A stretch of DNA of 27,869 nt from an uncultured Alistipes sp. (GTDB lineage Bacteria; Bacteroidota; Bacteroidia; Bacteroidales; Rikenellaceae). The position numbers and the translations under genes were made by a program. Numbering within the stretch: position 1 is the stretch's first letter; every line of letters starts with the position of its first letter. The notes under the pieces are model-generated. The model made no database searches, had not been told where the DNA came from, and saw only the letters and a program-made list of their open reading frames with translations. This document shows positions 14,632 to 20,859 of the stretch, piece by piece. The stretch is taken from contig CAJUMU010000024.1 of assembly GCA_910587675.1 (NCBI GenBank), forward strand, positions 1 to 27,869, in the 5' to 3' direction.

Positions 14632-14676
14632 GCGGGCGGCGGTGATGTGATGAACGACGCAGGCCGCCCGCTTTTT
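14632..14676 (+). terminator. Strong intrinsic terminator upstream of the late operon
   Basis: GCGGGCGGC (14632-14640) pairs with GCCGCCCGC (14663-14671) across a 22-nt loop and is followed by TTTTT (14672-14676). Only 11 bp separate it from the protease start, too few for a promoter. It ends the tRNA transcript and, unless read through, the late transcript as well. Confidence 0.85.
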
Positions 14677-14687
14677 AAGACAGACAA

Positions 14688-15680
14688 ATGGCAAAAGAAG
14701 TAATCATAAGCACCAGCGGCCTGAACTGCTACGGCGGCCGCGTGCTGACGTCGGGCATCGACCTGACACAGTTTCAGAAAAACCCGCTGCTGTTGTGGAT
14801 GCACCGCCGCAGCTTCGACCGCGACGCCATGCCCATCGGGCGCATCGACAACCTGCGCACGGACGGCGACCGCCTTATCGGCACGCCCGTTTTCGACCAG
14901 AACGACGAGTTCGCCAAAAAGATAGAAAGCAAGTGGGAGAACGGTTTTCTGCGCATGGCCTCTGCGGGTATCGAAATCATCGAGACCAGCGACGCGCCCG
15001 AACATCTGCTGCAAGGCCAGACGCGGCGCACCATCACCCGTTGCAGGCTGGAAGAGGTCAGCATCGTGGACATGGGCGGCAATGACGAAGCCCTGCAACT
15101 GTATGACCGCAGCGGCAAAGTGCTGAAACTTGCCGCAGGCGAGGACAACGACGCGCTGCCCCTGCTTGCACCCGAAAAGAAAGACGACCCGTCGGGAACT
15201 GCCCCCGATGGCAAAGCAGATAATCAAACAAATAAATTAACTCAAAGCATGAACAAAGAAATTTTGCAGTTGCTCGGCCTGTCGGAAACGGCTACCGAGC
15301 AGGAGGCAGTGGGCGCGCTCCGCCTGCTGAAAGAAAAGGCCGACAAGGTGGAAACGCTCCAGCTTGCCAGCATTACGGCCGTCGTGGACGGTGCAATCGC
15401 CGAGAAGCGCATCACGGCCGACAAAAAGGAGCATTTCGTGAACATCGGCAAGGCCGCAGGTATCGACAGCCTGCGCACGACCCTTTCGCTTATGCAGCCC
15501 GTCAGGAAGCCCACGGAGGTAATCCACCAGACCGACGCGCCGCGTGACGACGAGCCGAAGACCTACGCCAAACTGTCGGACGTCCCCGCAAACCAGTTGG
15601 AGAAACTGCGCGAGGAACGGCCGCAGGATTACGAACGCCTGTACAAAGCCGAGTACGGGCATGACATCCCCAAGAAATAA
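14688..15680 (+). CDS. Prohead protease fused to scaffold domain (Mu gpI-like)
   Basis: 330 residues. Residues 1-140 resemble an S78-type prohead protease: LLLWMHRR with candidate catalytic His39, RMASAGIEI with candidate Ser92, and CRLEEVSIVDMGGND (119-133) with Glu122/Glu123. A low-complexity linker (about 155-187) leads to a helical scaffold region starting MNKEILQLLGL at 188. The fusion of protease and scaffold in one frame, with an internal start, is the organisation of Mu I and Z. The ATG at 14688 lies 11 bp after the terminator T-run, with little Shine-Dalgarno. Directly precedes the major capsid gene. Confidence 0.85.
   Translation: MAKEVIISTSGLNCYGGRVLTSGIDLTQFQKNPLLLWMHRRSFDRDAMPIGRIDNLRTDGDRLIGTPVFDQNDEFAKKIESKWENGFLRMASAGIEIIETSDAPEHLLQGQTRRTITRCRLEEVSIVDMGGNDEALQLYDRSGKVLKLAAGEDNDALPLLAPEKKDDPSGTAPDGKADNQTNKLTQSMNKEILQLLGLSETATEQEAVGALRLLKEKADKVETLQLASITAVVDGAIAEKRITADKKEHFVNIGKAAGIDSLRTTLSLMQPVRKPTEVIHQTDAPRDDEPKTYAKLSDVPANQLEKLREERPQDYERLYKAEYGHDIPKK
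15249..15680 (+). CDS. Nested in-frame scaffold protein (Mu gpZ-like)
   Basis: Internal ATG at 15249 (Met188 of the protease) would give a 143-residue scaffold alone. Just before it, at 15218-15248, the sequence turns abruptly AT-rich (AATAAATTAACTCAAAGC) inside a GC-rich gene. It closely resembles the leader of the next gene (AATTAACAACCCAAAGC before 15701). That similarity is what a real translation start would show. Mu Z is made in the same way from the 3' part of I. No transcript or protein evidence. Confidence 0.6.
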   Translation: MNKEILQLLGLSETATEQEAVGALRLLKEKADKVETLQLASITAVVDGAIAEKRITADKKEHFVNIGKAAGIDSLRTTLSLMQPVRKPTEVIHQTDAPRDDEPKTYAKLSDVPANQLEKLREERPQDYERLYKAEYGHDIPKK

Positions 15681-15700
15681 CCAATTAACAACCCAAAGCA

Positions 15701-16780
15701 ATGAAATTTTTTAAGTATCTGTTTACGGCCGTTCTGGCCTTGATTGCATCCGTCGCCCTGAATAGTGCGGCGGGTGCGACGCTCGCCTGTGTGGCGGGTT
15801 TTTCCCCTGCCGCTGGTGCGGTGGCGGGTAACGTGGCGGGCTTGCTTGCAAGTGCCGTCCTGCCACAGGGGTGCGCCTGCGCCACCGTGTTTACCGAAAT
15901 CTGGACGGGTGAAATGATTAAGGCGTTCCGCACGGCCGCCGAAAGCCTCGGATGGTATGACCGCATCAAGAGTTACGACCAGTACGTCGATAACGACGTT
16001 ATCCACTTTACCGAATTGGGTGGCGACCCCGATGTGCTGGTGAACAACACCACCTATCCGCTGAACATTCAGGAACTCAAAGACGCGGACAAACCCATTT
16101 CGCTGGACTACTTCGACACTACGGCCACGCCTGTAACTGACGACGAACTGCACGCTTGCAGCTATGACAAGATGGCGAGCGTTCAGGAACGCCACCGCGA
16201 GGCACTGAAAGAGAAGTGTATGCAGAAAGCCATCCATGCCATCGCGCCCGCCGACAATAAGACGACTTCGCCCGTGCTGGTGACTACGGGAGCCTCCGAC
16301 GGCACGCGCAAGAAGTTCACCACGGCCGACCTGCTCGCGCTGAAACGCAAGTTTGACGGTATGGGAATACCGAAGAAAGACCGTGTGCTGGTGATGTGCA
16401 GCGACCATGTGAACGACCTGCTGGAAACCGACCAGAAGTTCAAGGAACACTACAACATCAACCAGACCGAGGGCAAAATCTGCCGCCTGTACGGCTTCGA
16501 CATCTACGAGTATGACGGCACGCCGTACTACAACGCCACCACAAAGAAAAAGCTCGCATGGGGCGCGGCTACTGCCGACACCGACATGCAGGCGTCCGTG
16601 GCATTCTATGTCGGCCGCATGATGAAAGCCAACGGCTCGGTACAGTTCTACCACAGCGAGGCATCGAAAGACCCGCTTTATCACCGCAACCTCGTGAACT
16701 TCCGCAAATGGGGCATCTGCCTGCCGCTTTCCGACAAGAACTGCACGGCAGCCGTCATCAGCGCGAAGACCGCGAACTAA
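15701..16780 (+). CDS. Major capsid protein with hydrophobic N-terminal extension
   Basis: 359 residues. From about 65 on (EIWTGEMIKAFRTAAESLGW, then YDQYVDNDVIHFTELGGDP and TTYPLNI) the sequence fits the HK97-fold capsid protein of Bacteroidales Mu-like phages. It has the DDELHACSYDKMASVQERHR block and a C-terminal HSEASKDPLYHRNLVNFRKW. Residues 1-60 are unusual: MKFFKYLFTAVLALIASVAL looks like a secretion signal, and a second Gly/Ala-rich hydrophobic stretch follows (about 33-56). The nearest internal Met is residue 72, inside the conserved part, so a later start would truncate the fold. The prohead protease may remove the extension. Confidence 0.85.
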   Translation: MKFFKYLFTAVLALIASVALNSAAGATLACVAGFSPAAGAVAGNVAGLLASAVLPQGCACATVFTEIWTGEMIKAFRTAAESLGWYDRIKSYDQYVDNDVIHFTELGGDPDVLVNNTTYPLNIQELKDADKPISLDYFDTTATPVTDDELHACSYDKMASVQERHREALKEKCMQKAIHAIAPADNKTTSPVLVTTGASDGTRKKFTTADLLALKRKFDGMGIPKKDRVLVMCSDHVNDLLETDQKFKEHYNINQTEGKICRLYGFDIYEYDGTPYYNATTKKKLAWGAATADTDMQASVAFYVGRMMKANGSVQFYHSEASKDPLYHRNLVNFRKWGICLPLSDKNCTAAVISAKTAN

Positions 16781-16789
16781 CCCGACGTA

Positions 16790-17248
16790 ATGGCTAAACT
16801 TAAATATCTGGTTATCCATTGCACGGCCACCCCCGAGGGGCGCGAAGTGAGTGCGGCCGACATCCGTCGCTGGCACACTTCGCCCGCCCCTGCGGGTCGC
16901 GGCTGGAAGCAGGTAGGCTATACCGACCTGTTCCACCTCGACGGCCGTGTGGAGCGTCTGGTTGCGAACAACGAGGACGCGAATGTCGATCCGTGGGAAA
17001 TTACCAACGGTGCGGCGGGCTATAACAGCATAAGCCGCCATATCGTTTACGCTGGCGGCTGCGATGCTGGCATGAAGCCGAAAGACACCCGCACGGCGGG
17101 GCAGAAAGAGGCGTTGAGGAAATACGTGCTTGACTTCCACGCGCGCCACCCCTCCGTTAAAATCGTGGGGCACAACCAGCTCGCATCGAAAGCCTGCCCG
17201 TCGTTCGATGTGGCGGCGTGGCTTCTGGAAATAGGTATCAAACAGTAA
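16790..17248 (+). CDS. Endolysin: N-acetylmuramoyl-L-alanine amidase (amidase_2)
   Basis: 152 residues, the length of T7 lysozyme. It cleaves the amide between muramic acid and the stem peptide. Zinc ligands read as His10 (LVIHCTAT), His128 (VGHNQ) and Cys136 (KACPSFD); Tyr44 (GYTDLFH) and Lys134 match the catalytic Tyr and Lys of T7 lysozyme. GYNSISRHIVYAGG (77-90) is the usual substrate-strand region. There is no signal peptide, so export needs a holin or pre-existing membrane pores; membrane-anchored candidates follow directly. Confidence 0.93.
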   Translation: MAKLKYLVIHCTATPEGREVSAADIRRWHTSPAPAGRGWKQVGYTDLFHLDGRVERLVANNEDANVDPWEITNGAAGYNSISRHIVYAGGCDAGMKPKDTRTAGQKEALRKYVLDFHARHPSVKIVGHNQLASKACPSFDVAAWLLEIGIKQ

Positions 17249-17252
17249 AACA

Positions 17253-17636
17253 ATGAGCGCAGAACTTACAACCATAATTGTGTCGTCCCTTGTGGCGGCC
17301 GTATCCGCCCCGCTGGGCGCGTGGGTGAACAGCAGGGTACTGCGGCAGAAATACCAGCTTGAACTCGACAAACTGCGTGCTGAAATGAAACAGACGCTTA
17401 CGAACGTGGAGAACAGCGAGCTGGAGAATGTGCGCAAGGCGAGCGGCATACTTATGGAAAATATAGTGAAGCCGCTCGAAAAAGAAATCAAATCATTACG
17501 CAAGGATGTGGACAAATTCCGAAAAGCCGTCGAGAAAATACCGTCATGCCCTATGGCTGACAACTGCCCTGTTTCTCGTGAGCTGCTCGCCGCAGAAGCG
17601 GCTGACGCGCGCCGAGGTGCAGACGCGGATAGATGA
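17253..17636 (+). CDS. Single-pass membrane protein with coiled coil, lysis candidate
   Basis: 127 residues: one N-terminal transmembrane helix (about 6-25, TIIVSSLVAAVSAPLGAWVN), then a long charged coiled coil (27-95), then a tail with Cys98 and Cys104. It follows the endolysin by 4 bp and overlaps the lipoprotein gene by 131 bp in another frame. This looks like the inner-membrane spanin (Rz) of an Rz/Rz1 pair, or a holin. The N-in or N-out orientation cannot be decided from sequence. Confidence 0.65.
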   Translation: MSAELTTIIVSSLVAAVSAPLGAWVNSRVLRQKYQLELDKLRAEMKQTLTNVENSELENVRKASGILMENIVKPLEKEIKSLRKDVDKFRKAVEKIPSCPMADNCPVSRELLAAEAADARRGADADR

Positions 17637-18036
17637 GAGCGCGCAGGCGCATTTTGATAGCCTTGTGCGCGCACAGGTTGCCATGATGCTGGAACGTCTG
17701 ACCGTCAGCGAGGGCGAAACGGTCACGGACTTGGTGGTTTACGACACCGACAAGCCGCCCGCCGACAGCACAGGGCTGCCACCCGTGAAAGCGGTGCTGC
17801 ACAAGGAACATCGGCAGAAACAGCAGACCCGCGAGACGGCGCAGACCGACGTCCAGACGGAAGCGCAGGTAACGGCCGACACGGTCGAGGAGAGCACGCA
17901 GCAGTCCGACAGCGTCCAGACCTCCGAACAGAAACCGAGCGCGGGCACAGGCATCCTGCGGCTTGGTACGGGCATGTTCCTGCTGGCGGTGTCTGTCTTT
18001 GCAATCTGGATATTTTACAAACGAATTAAACGCTAA
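17506..18036 (+). CDS. Lipoprotein with C-terminal membrane helix, u-spanin candidate
   Basis: 176 residues starting inside the preceding gene in a different frame. A basic n-region and ALWLTTALFLVSC lead to a lipobox with Cys27, so the mature N-terminus would be lipidated. A helical and then Glu/Gln/Thr-rich periplasmic region (30-145) leads to a C-terminal transmembrane helix (about 151-170) and a basic RIKR tail. Outer-membrane lipid at one end and inner-membrane helix at the other is the design of unimolecular spanins such as T1 gp11. No Bacteroidetes lipoprotein export signal after the Cys was seen, so inner-leaflet sorting is uncertain. Confidence 0.65.
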   Translation: MWTNSEKPSRKYRHALWLTTALFLVSCSPQKRLTRAEVQTRIDESAQAHFDSLVRAQVAMMLERLTVSEGETVTDLVVYDTDKPPADSTGLPPVKAVLHKEHRQKQQTRETAQTDVQTEAQVTADTVEESTQQSDSVQTSEQKPSAGTGILRLGTGMFLLAVSVFAIWIFYKRIKR

Positions 18037-18040
18037 AATT

Positions 18041-18406
18041 ATGGCAACGAACAAGAACAAGGAAAAAGAAGCGGCCGCCGCACAGGTAGCCCCGACCCCC
18101 GAAACACCGACGGCACAGGCCGCCCCCGCGCCCGTCACCGAAGCCCCCGCCGAGGAAAAGACCGCCGCGGTTGTGCCCGCGCCTGAAACTGAAAAGGCCG
18201 ACAAAAAGGCTGCGGCGGCCAAAGAGGAAAAGAAGCCGAAACCCGCGGCCAGCGTTCTGGAAAAAGCGGGCAAGGCCGCCATCGCGCGGCACGGCTTCAA
18301 AGAAGTATTCGTAACGTCCGACGGTCAGGCGTTCCCGTTGCGCTCCGACGCGCAGCACCACGCCGCCGATCTGGCAGGTAAGGAAATCATCAAAGTGACG
18401 GAGTAA
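18041..18406 (+). CDS. Ala/Pro/Lys/Glu-rich protein before the sheath
   Basis: 121 residues. Residues 1-70 are low complexity, dominated by Ala, Pro, Glu and Lys (disordered). The C-terminal 45 residues are a compact region, GFKEVFVTSDGQAFPLRSDA and then HHAADLAGKEIIKVTE, of a pattern I have seen in small Bacteroidales phage proteins but cannot name. Its stop and the sheath start overlap as TAATG, so the two are coupled. An ATG further upstream in frame would overlap the lipoprotein gene. Confidence 0.7.
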   Translation: MATNKNKEKEAAAAQVAPTPETPTAQAAPAPVTEAPAEEKTAAVVPAPETEKADKKAAAAKEEKKPKPAASVLEKAGKAAIARHGFKEVFVTSDGQAFPLRSDAQHHAADLAGKEIIKVTE

Positions 18407-19578
18407 TGAACACTTTAAAAATAGAAAGACAAAACGGCAATGTGCCCAAAAGCGTGGCTGGTGAAGACCATGTGTCCGGCTTCATCGCCTATCTGGCTGC
18501 CGCGGAAATCCCCGACGGCTTCAAGACGGCGCACGTGCAGGCCGTTTCGACCATTGACGCCGCCGAGGCGTTGGGCATCACCGACAAGTCCGCCAGCTGG
18601 AGCGTGAAAGTGTTGCATTACCAGCTTTCGGAGATTTTCCGCGTCAATCCGAGCATTTCGCTTTACGTGGGCATCTTCACGAAACCGACCAGCTACAAGT
18701 TTACCGAAATCAAGACGGTGCAGAACTTCGCCAGCGGCCGCATCCGCCAGATAGCCATCTGGTGCGGCGACAAGGCTTTCAGCGCGGACGACGTTACCGC
18801 CATTCAGGGCGTCGCCGACGCGCTCGATACCCAGAACGCACCGCTTTCCGTGCTGTATGCCCCGAAAGTGTCCGCCGTGGGTAACATGCCCGCGGACGTT
18901 GCGGGTGCGAACCAGTGCCGCGTCAGTGTCGTAATTGCACAGGCAGGCAGCGGAACGGGCGCGGAACTCTACGCGGCCGAGGCCAACAAGACGGCCAAAA
19001 ACACCGTGTCGGCCATCGGCGTGGTGCTGGGGCTTCTCTCTTTGGCCGCCGTGCATCAGTCCATCGGCTGGGTCAAGAATTTCCCCACGGGCGTGAATGT
19101 ACCCGCCTTTGGTGACGGCACGCTTTACCGCGACCTTGACAAGGCACTTGTCGAGCAGTTGGACGGCGGGCGTTACCTGTTCTTCGTCACCCATGTGGGA
19201 CAGGCGGGCAGCTACGTGAACGACAGCCATACGATGGACAGTGCCATAAGCGACTACGCGATGATAGAAAGCGTCCGCACGATGGACAAGGCCGTGCGCG
19301 GTGTGCGCACCTACCTTATCCCCGAATTGGGCGGCAACATCTACATCGACGCTGACACGGGCAAAATGCAGGCGTACAGCGTCAGCCATCTGGAAACGAC
19401 GGCCAACAAAGCCCTCGAAGACATGGAAAAGGCGGGCGAACTGTCGGGCTACAAGGTGGAAATCGACCCCGAACAGGATGTGTTAAGCACCAGCGAGGTG
19501 GAAATCGTTATCCGACAGGTGGCCGTTGGCGTCATGCGTAAAATCAAAGTAAAAATCGGATTTGCTAAAACAGTATAA
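18406..19578 (+). CDS. Contractile tail sheath protein (DUF2586-like)
   Basis: 390 residues. The sheath polymerises around the tail tube and contracts to drive it into the cell. The sequence VLGLLSLAAVHQSIGWVKNF (about 206-225), the GGRYLFFVTHVGQAGSYVNDS region and the C-terminal EVEIVIRQVAVGVMRKIKV strands fit the DUF2586 sheath of Bacteroidales phages. Immediately upstream of the tube gene, the order in all contractile tails. It defines this as a myophage-type virion. Confidence 0.85.
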   Translation: MNTLKIERQNGNVPKSVAGEDHVSGFIAYLAAAEIPDGFKTAHVQAVSTIDAAEALGITDKSASWSVKVLHYQLSEIFRVNPSISLYVGIFTKPTSYKFTEIKTVQNFASGRIRQIAIWCGDKAFSADDVTAIQGVADALDTQNAPLSVLYAPKVSAVGNMPADVAGANQCRVSVVIAQAGSGTGAELYAAEANKTAKNTVSAIGVVLGLLSLAAVHQSIGWVKNFPTGVNVPAFGDGTLYRDLDKALVEQLDGGRYLFFVTHVGQAGSYVNDSHTMDSAISDYAMIESVRTMDKAVRGVRTYLIPELGGNIYIDADTGKMQAYSVSHLETTANKALEDMEKAGELSGYKVEIDPEQDVLSTSEVEIVIRQVAVGVMRKIKVKIGFAKTV

Positions 19579-19599
19579 CAAATTTGCTGCCAGTGAGAG

Positions 19600-19624
19600 C
19601 AACACCAAATTTATTTGAGTGTTG
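19600..19624. repeat. Imperfect palindrome in the sheath-tube gap
   Basis: CAACAC, CAAAT and ATTTG, GTGTTG form a near-perfect 25-bp palindrome with a single unpaired A. An overlapping TTGCT (19584-19588)/AGCAA (19598-19602) hairpin is an alternative pairing. The 73-bp gap (19579-19651) is the longest noncoding stretch in the tail cluster apart from the one before the tape measure. No T-run follows, so it is not a classical terminator; it may be a processing or stability element tuning sheath to tube ratio. Confidence 0.45.
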
Positions 19625-19651
19625 CCGAGCGCAGCGTAAATTCAGGAACTA

Positions 19652-20092
19652 ATGGCAAGTGTAATCAACAACGGCATCCCCCTTATCAACGGAATGCTTT
19701 ACTCGTGGGCTGACATCGTGGCAGCCATCAGCGGCGTGCCCCTTACAGGTATTACGGGTATCGAATATGGCGACAGTCAAGACGTGGTAAACAAGTACGG
19801 CGCAGGCCGTCACCCCGTCGGTCGAGCAAAGGGACGCATTACCCCGACGGCAAAAATCATCCTGTATCAGGAGGAAGTGGAAGCCATACAGGCGCAATCC
19901 CCGAACGGCCGCATCCAAGACCTTGCACCCTTTGACATTACTGTCACCTATCTGCCCGACAGCGGTATCATTAAGACGGATAAAATCCGCAACGTGCAGT
20001 TTTCGGGTAACAGCCGCAAGTGGAAAGAGGGCGACACGGGGCAGGAGGTGGAACTTGAACTTGTGCCGTCGCATATCGAATGGGCAAAATAG
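19652..20092 (+). CDS. Tail tube protein
   Basis: 146 residues; the inner tube through which DNA passes. The TGITGIEYGDSQDVVNKYGA opening and a beta-rich core (RITPTAKIILYQEEVEAI, FDITVTYL, VELELVPSHIEW) match the small tube proteins that follow sheath genes. The position between sheath and tail chaperone is canonical. The exact family (Mu gpM-like) was not confirmed by search. Confidence 0.8.
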   Translation: MASVINNGIPLINGMLYSWADIVAAISGVPLTGITGIEYGDSQDVVNKYGAGRHPVGRAKGRITPTAKIILYQEEVEAIQAQSPNGRIQDLAPFDITVTYLPDSGIIKTDKIRNVQFSGNSRKWKEGDTGQEVELELVPSHIEWAK

Positions 20093-20119
20093 TAACCAAT
20101 CATTAGACAGTAAAAGAAC

Positions 20120-20467
20120 ATGGAAAATAACGAAACAAAACAGCCGCAGGGCAAGACCTACGATGGCGGTGTGACCGAGGAACAAATCAACAAATGGAAA
20201 GCAGTACACAAGCGTGTTATCCGCATTGACGTGACGGAAGGTGAAGACCTGCATGTGGCCTACTTCAAACGCCCCTCGTTGGAAACCATGTCGGCCGTTA
20301 CAAAGGTCGGCAAAAGCGACGAGGTGAAAAGTGCCTCCGTGCTTTATGACAATTGTTTTCTGGGCGGTGACACGGAAATGCGTGAAGATGCGCTGTTGTT
20401 CATGGCGGCGACCGCGCAGCTGGGTAATATGTTCAACTCGTGCCTCGGCAGCCTAAAAAACTTGTAG
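20120..20467 (+). CDS. Tail assembly chaperone, short form (lambda G / Mu gp41 role)
   Basis: 115 residues, soluble and acidic: RVIRIDVTEGEDLHVAYFKR (32-51), ASVLYDNCFLGGD, then a helical end at MAATAQLGNMFNSC. These chaperones bind the tape measure protein and tube before assembly and are absent from the virion. The gene ends in SLKNL at a slippery A AAA AAC site, from which a -1 shift gives the longer form. Lies between tube and tape measure, as in lambda and Mu. Confidence 0.8.
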   Translation: MENNETKQPQGKTYDGGVTEEQINKWKAVHKRVIRIDVTEGEDLHVAYFKRPSLETMSAVTKVGKSDEVKSASVLYDNCFLGGDTEMREDALLFMAATAQLGNMFNSCLGSLKNL

Positions 20468-20676
20468 AGGCGCACCAGCTTTCTGATGACGACGATAAGG
20501 ACGGTTTTCAAAAGGGGTGTGCCTTAATCCGCGCGAACCTCGGTCTTGACCCGACGGTCGGCAGTTATGAAGAATGGGCGGCGCATTACGCCGAGGCGTT
20601 ATGGCTGGAGAAGTTCCGAAACAGAAACCTTGCAGAAATGCTATCGGGAATGTTTGGGGGTAATGCCAGCCCTTGA
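20440..20676 (+). CDS. Frameshift extension of the tail chaperone (GT-like)
   Basis: Read in the -1 frame from 20461, this adds about 71 residues (LVEAHQLSDDDDKDGFQKGC to FGGNASP) after Asn114 of the short form, making a fusion of about 185 residues. A GTG at 20440 could give a separate 78-residue protein, but there is no ribosome binding site, and the overlap with the short form fits a programmed shift better. The added T-like part would contact the tube. Expected at a few per cent of the short form. Confidence 0.75.
   Translation: MPRQPKKLVEAHQLSDDDDKDGFQKGCALIRANLGLDPTVGSYEEWAAHYAEALWLEKFRNRNLAEMLSGMFGGNASP
20455..20461 (+). promoter_or_regulatory. Programmed -1 ribosomal frameshift site A AAA AAC
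   Basis: The heptamer A-AAA-AAC sits in the zero frame as CTA AAA AAC, ending three bases before the UAG stop at 20465-20467. After a -1 slip, translation continues in the frame of the downstream ORF. It is the best slippery sequence in Escherichia coli-type ribosomes. No clear pseudoknot was found by eye downstream. Confidence 0.8.
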
Positions 20677-20805
20677 CGCCCGCCTGAAATCTTTGAACGC
20701 GGCACGGGCGAAAGCACCGAGCAGATAAAATGGCATGATAACGATACCTATGCAGATAGGCAGCATTACGAACCATTTACCGATAAAAATCAAGATGCTT
20801 TCCAT
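20641..20805 (-). CDS. Candidate small antisense membrane protein
   Basis: 54 residues from the ATG at 20805, opposite to the tail genes. It has a strongly hydrophobic stretch (SILIFIGKWFVMLPICIGIV and MPFYLLGAF, about 3-32) that forms one or two membrane helices, then a basic tail. It overlaps the end of the chaperone extension by 36 bp and fills most of the 183-bp AT-rich gap before the tape measure. No Shine-Dalgarno and no consensus promoter were found, so it may be chance; if real it could affect superinfection or lysis. Confidence 0.35.
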   Translation of the reverse strand: MESILIFIGKWFVMLPICIGIVIMPFYLLGAFARAAFKDFRRASRAGITPKHSR

Positions 20806-20859
20806 ATTCAAAACAGTGTAAAAGTAACACGTTGCTAAAATAGTAAAAACAACCCGATT

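Noticed and set aside
15629..17674. 681-codon leftward ORF opposite capsid and endolysin
   Set aside because: It runs antisense through the capsid and amidase genes, whose motifs are clear; its His/Arg/Val-rich composition is what GC-rich coding gives on the other strand. No motif or start signal.
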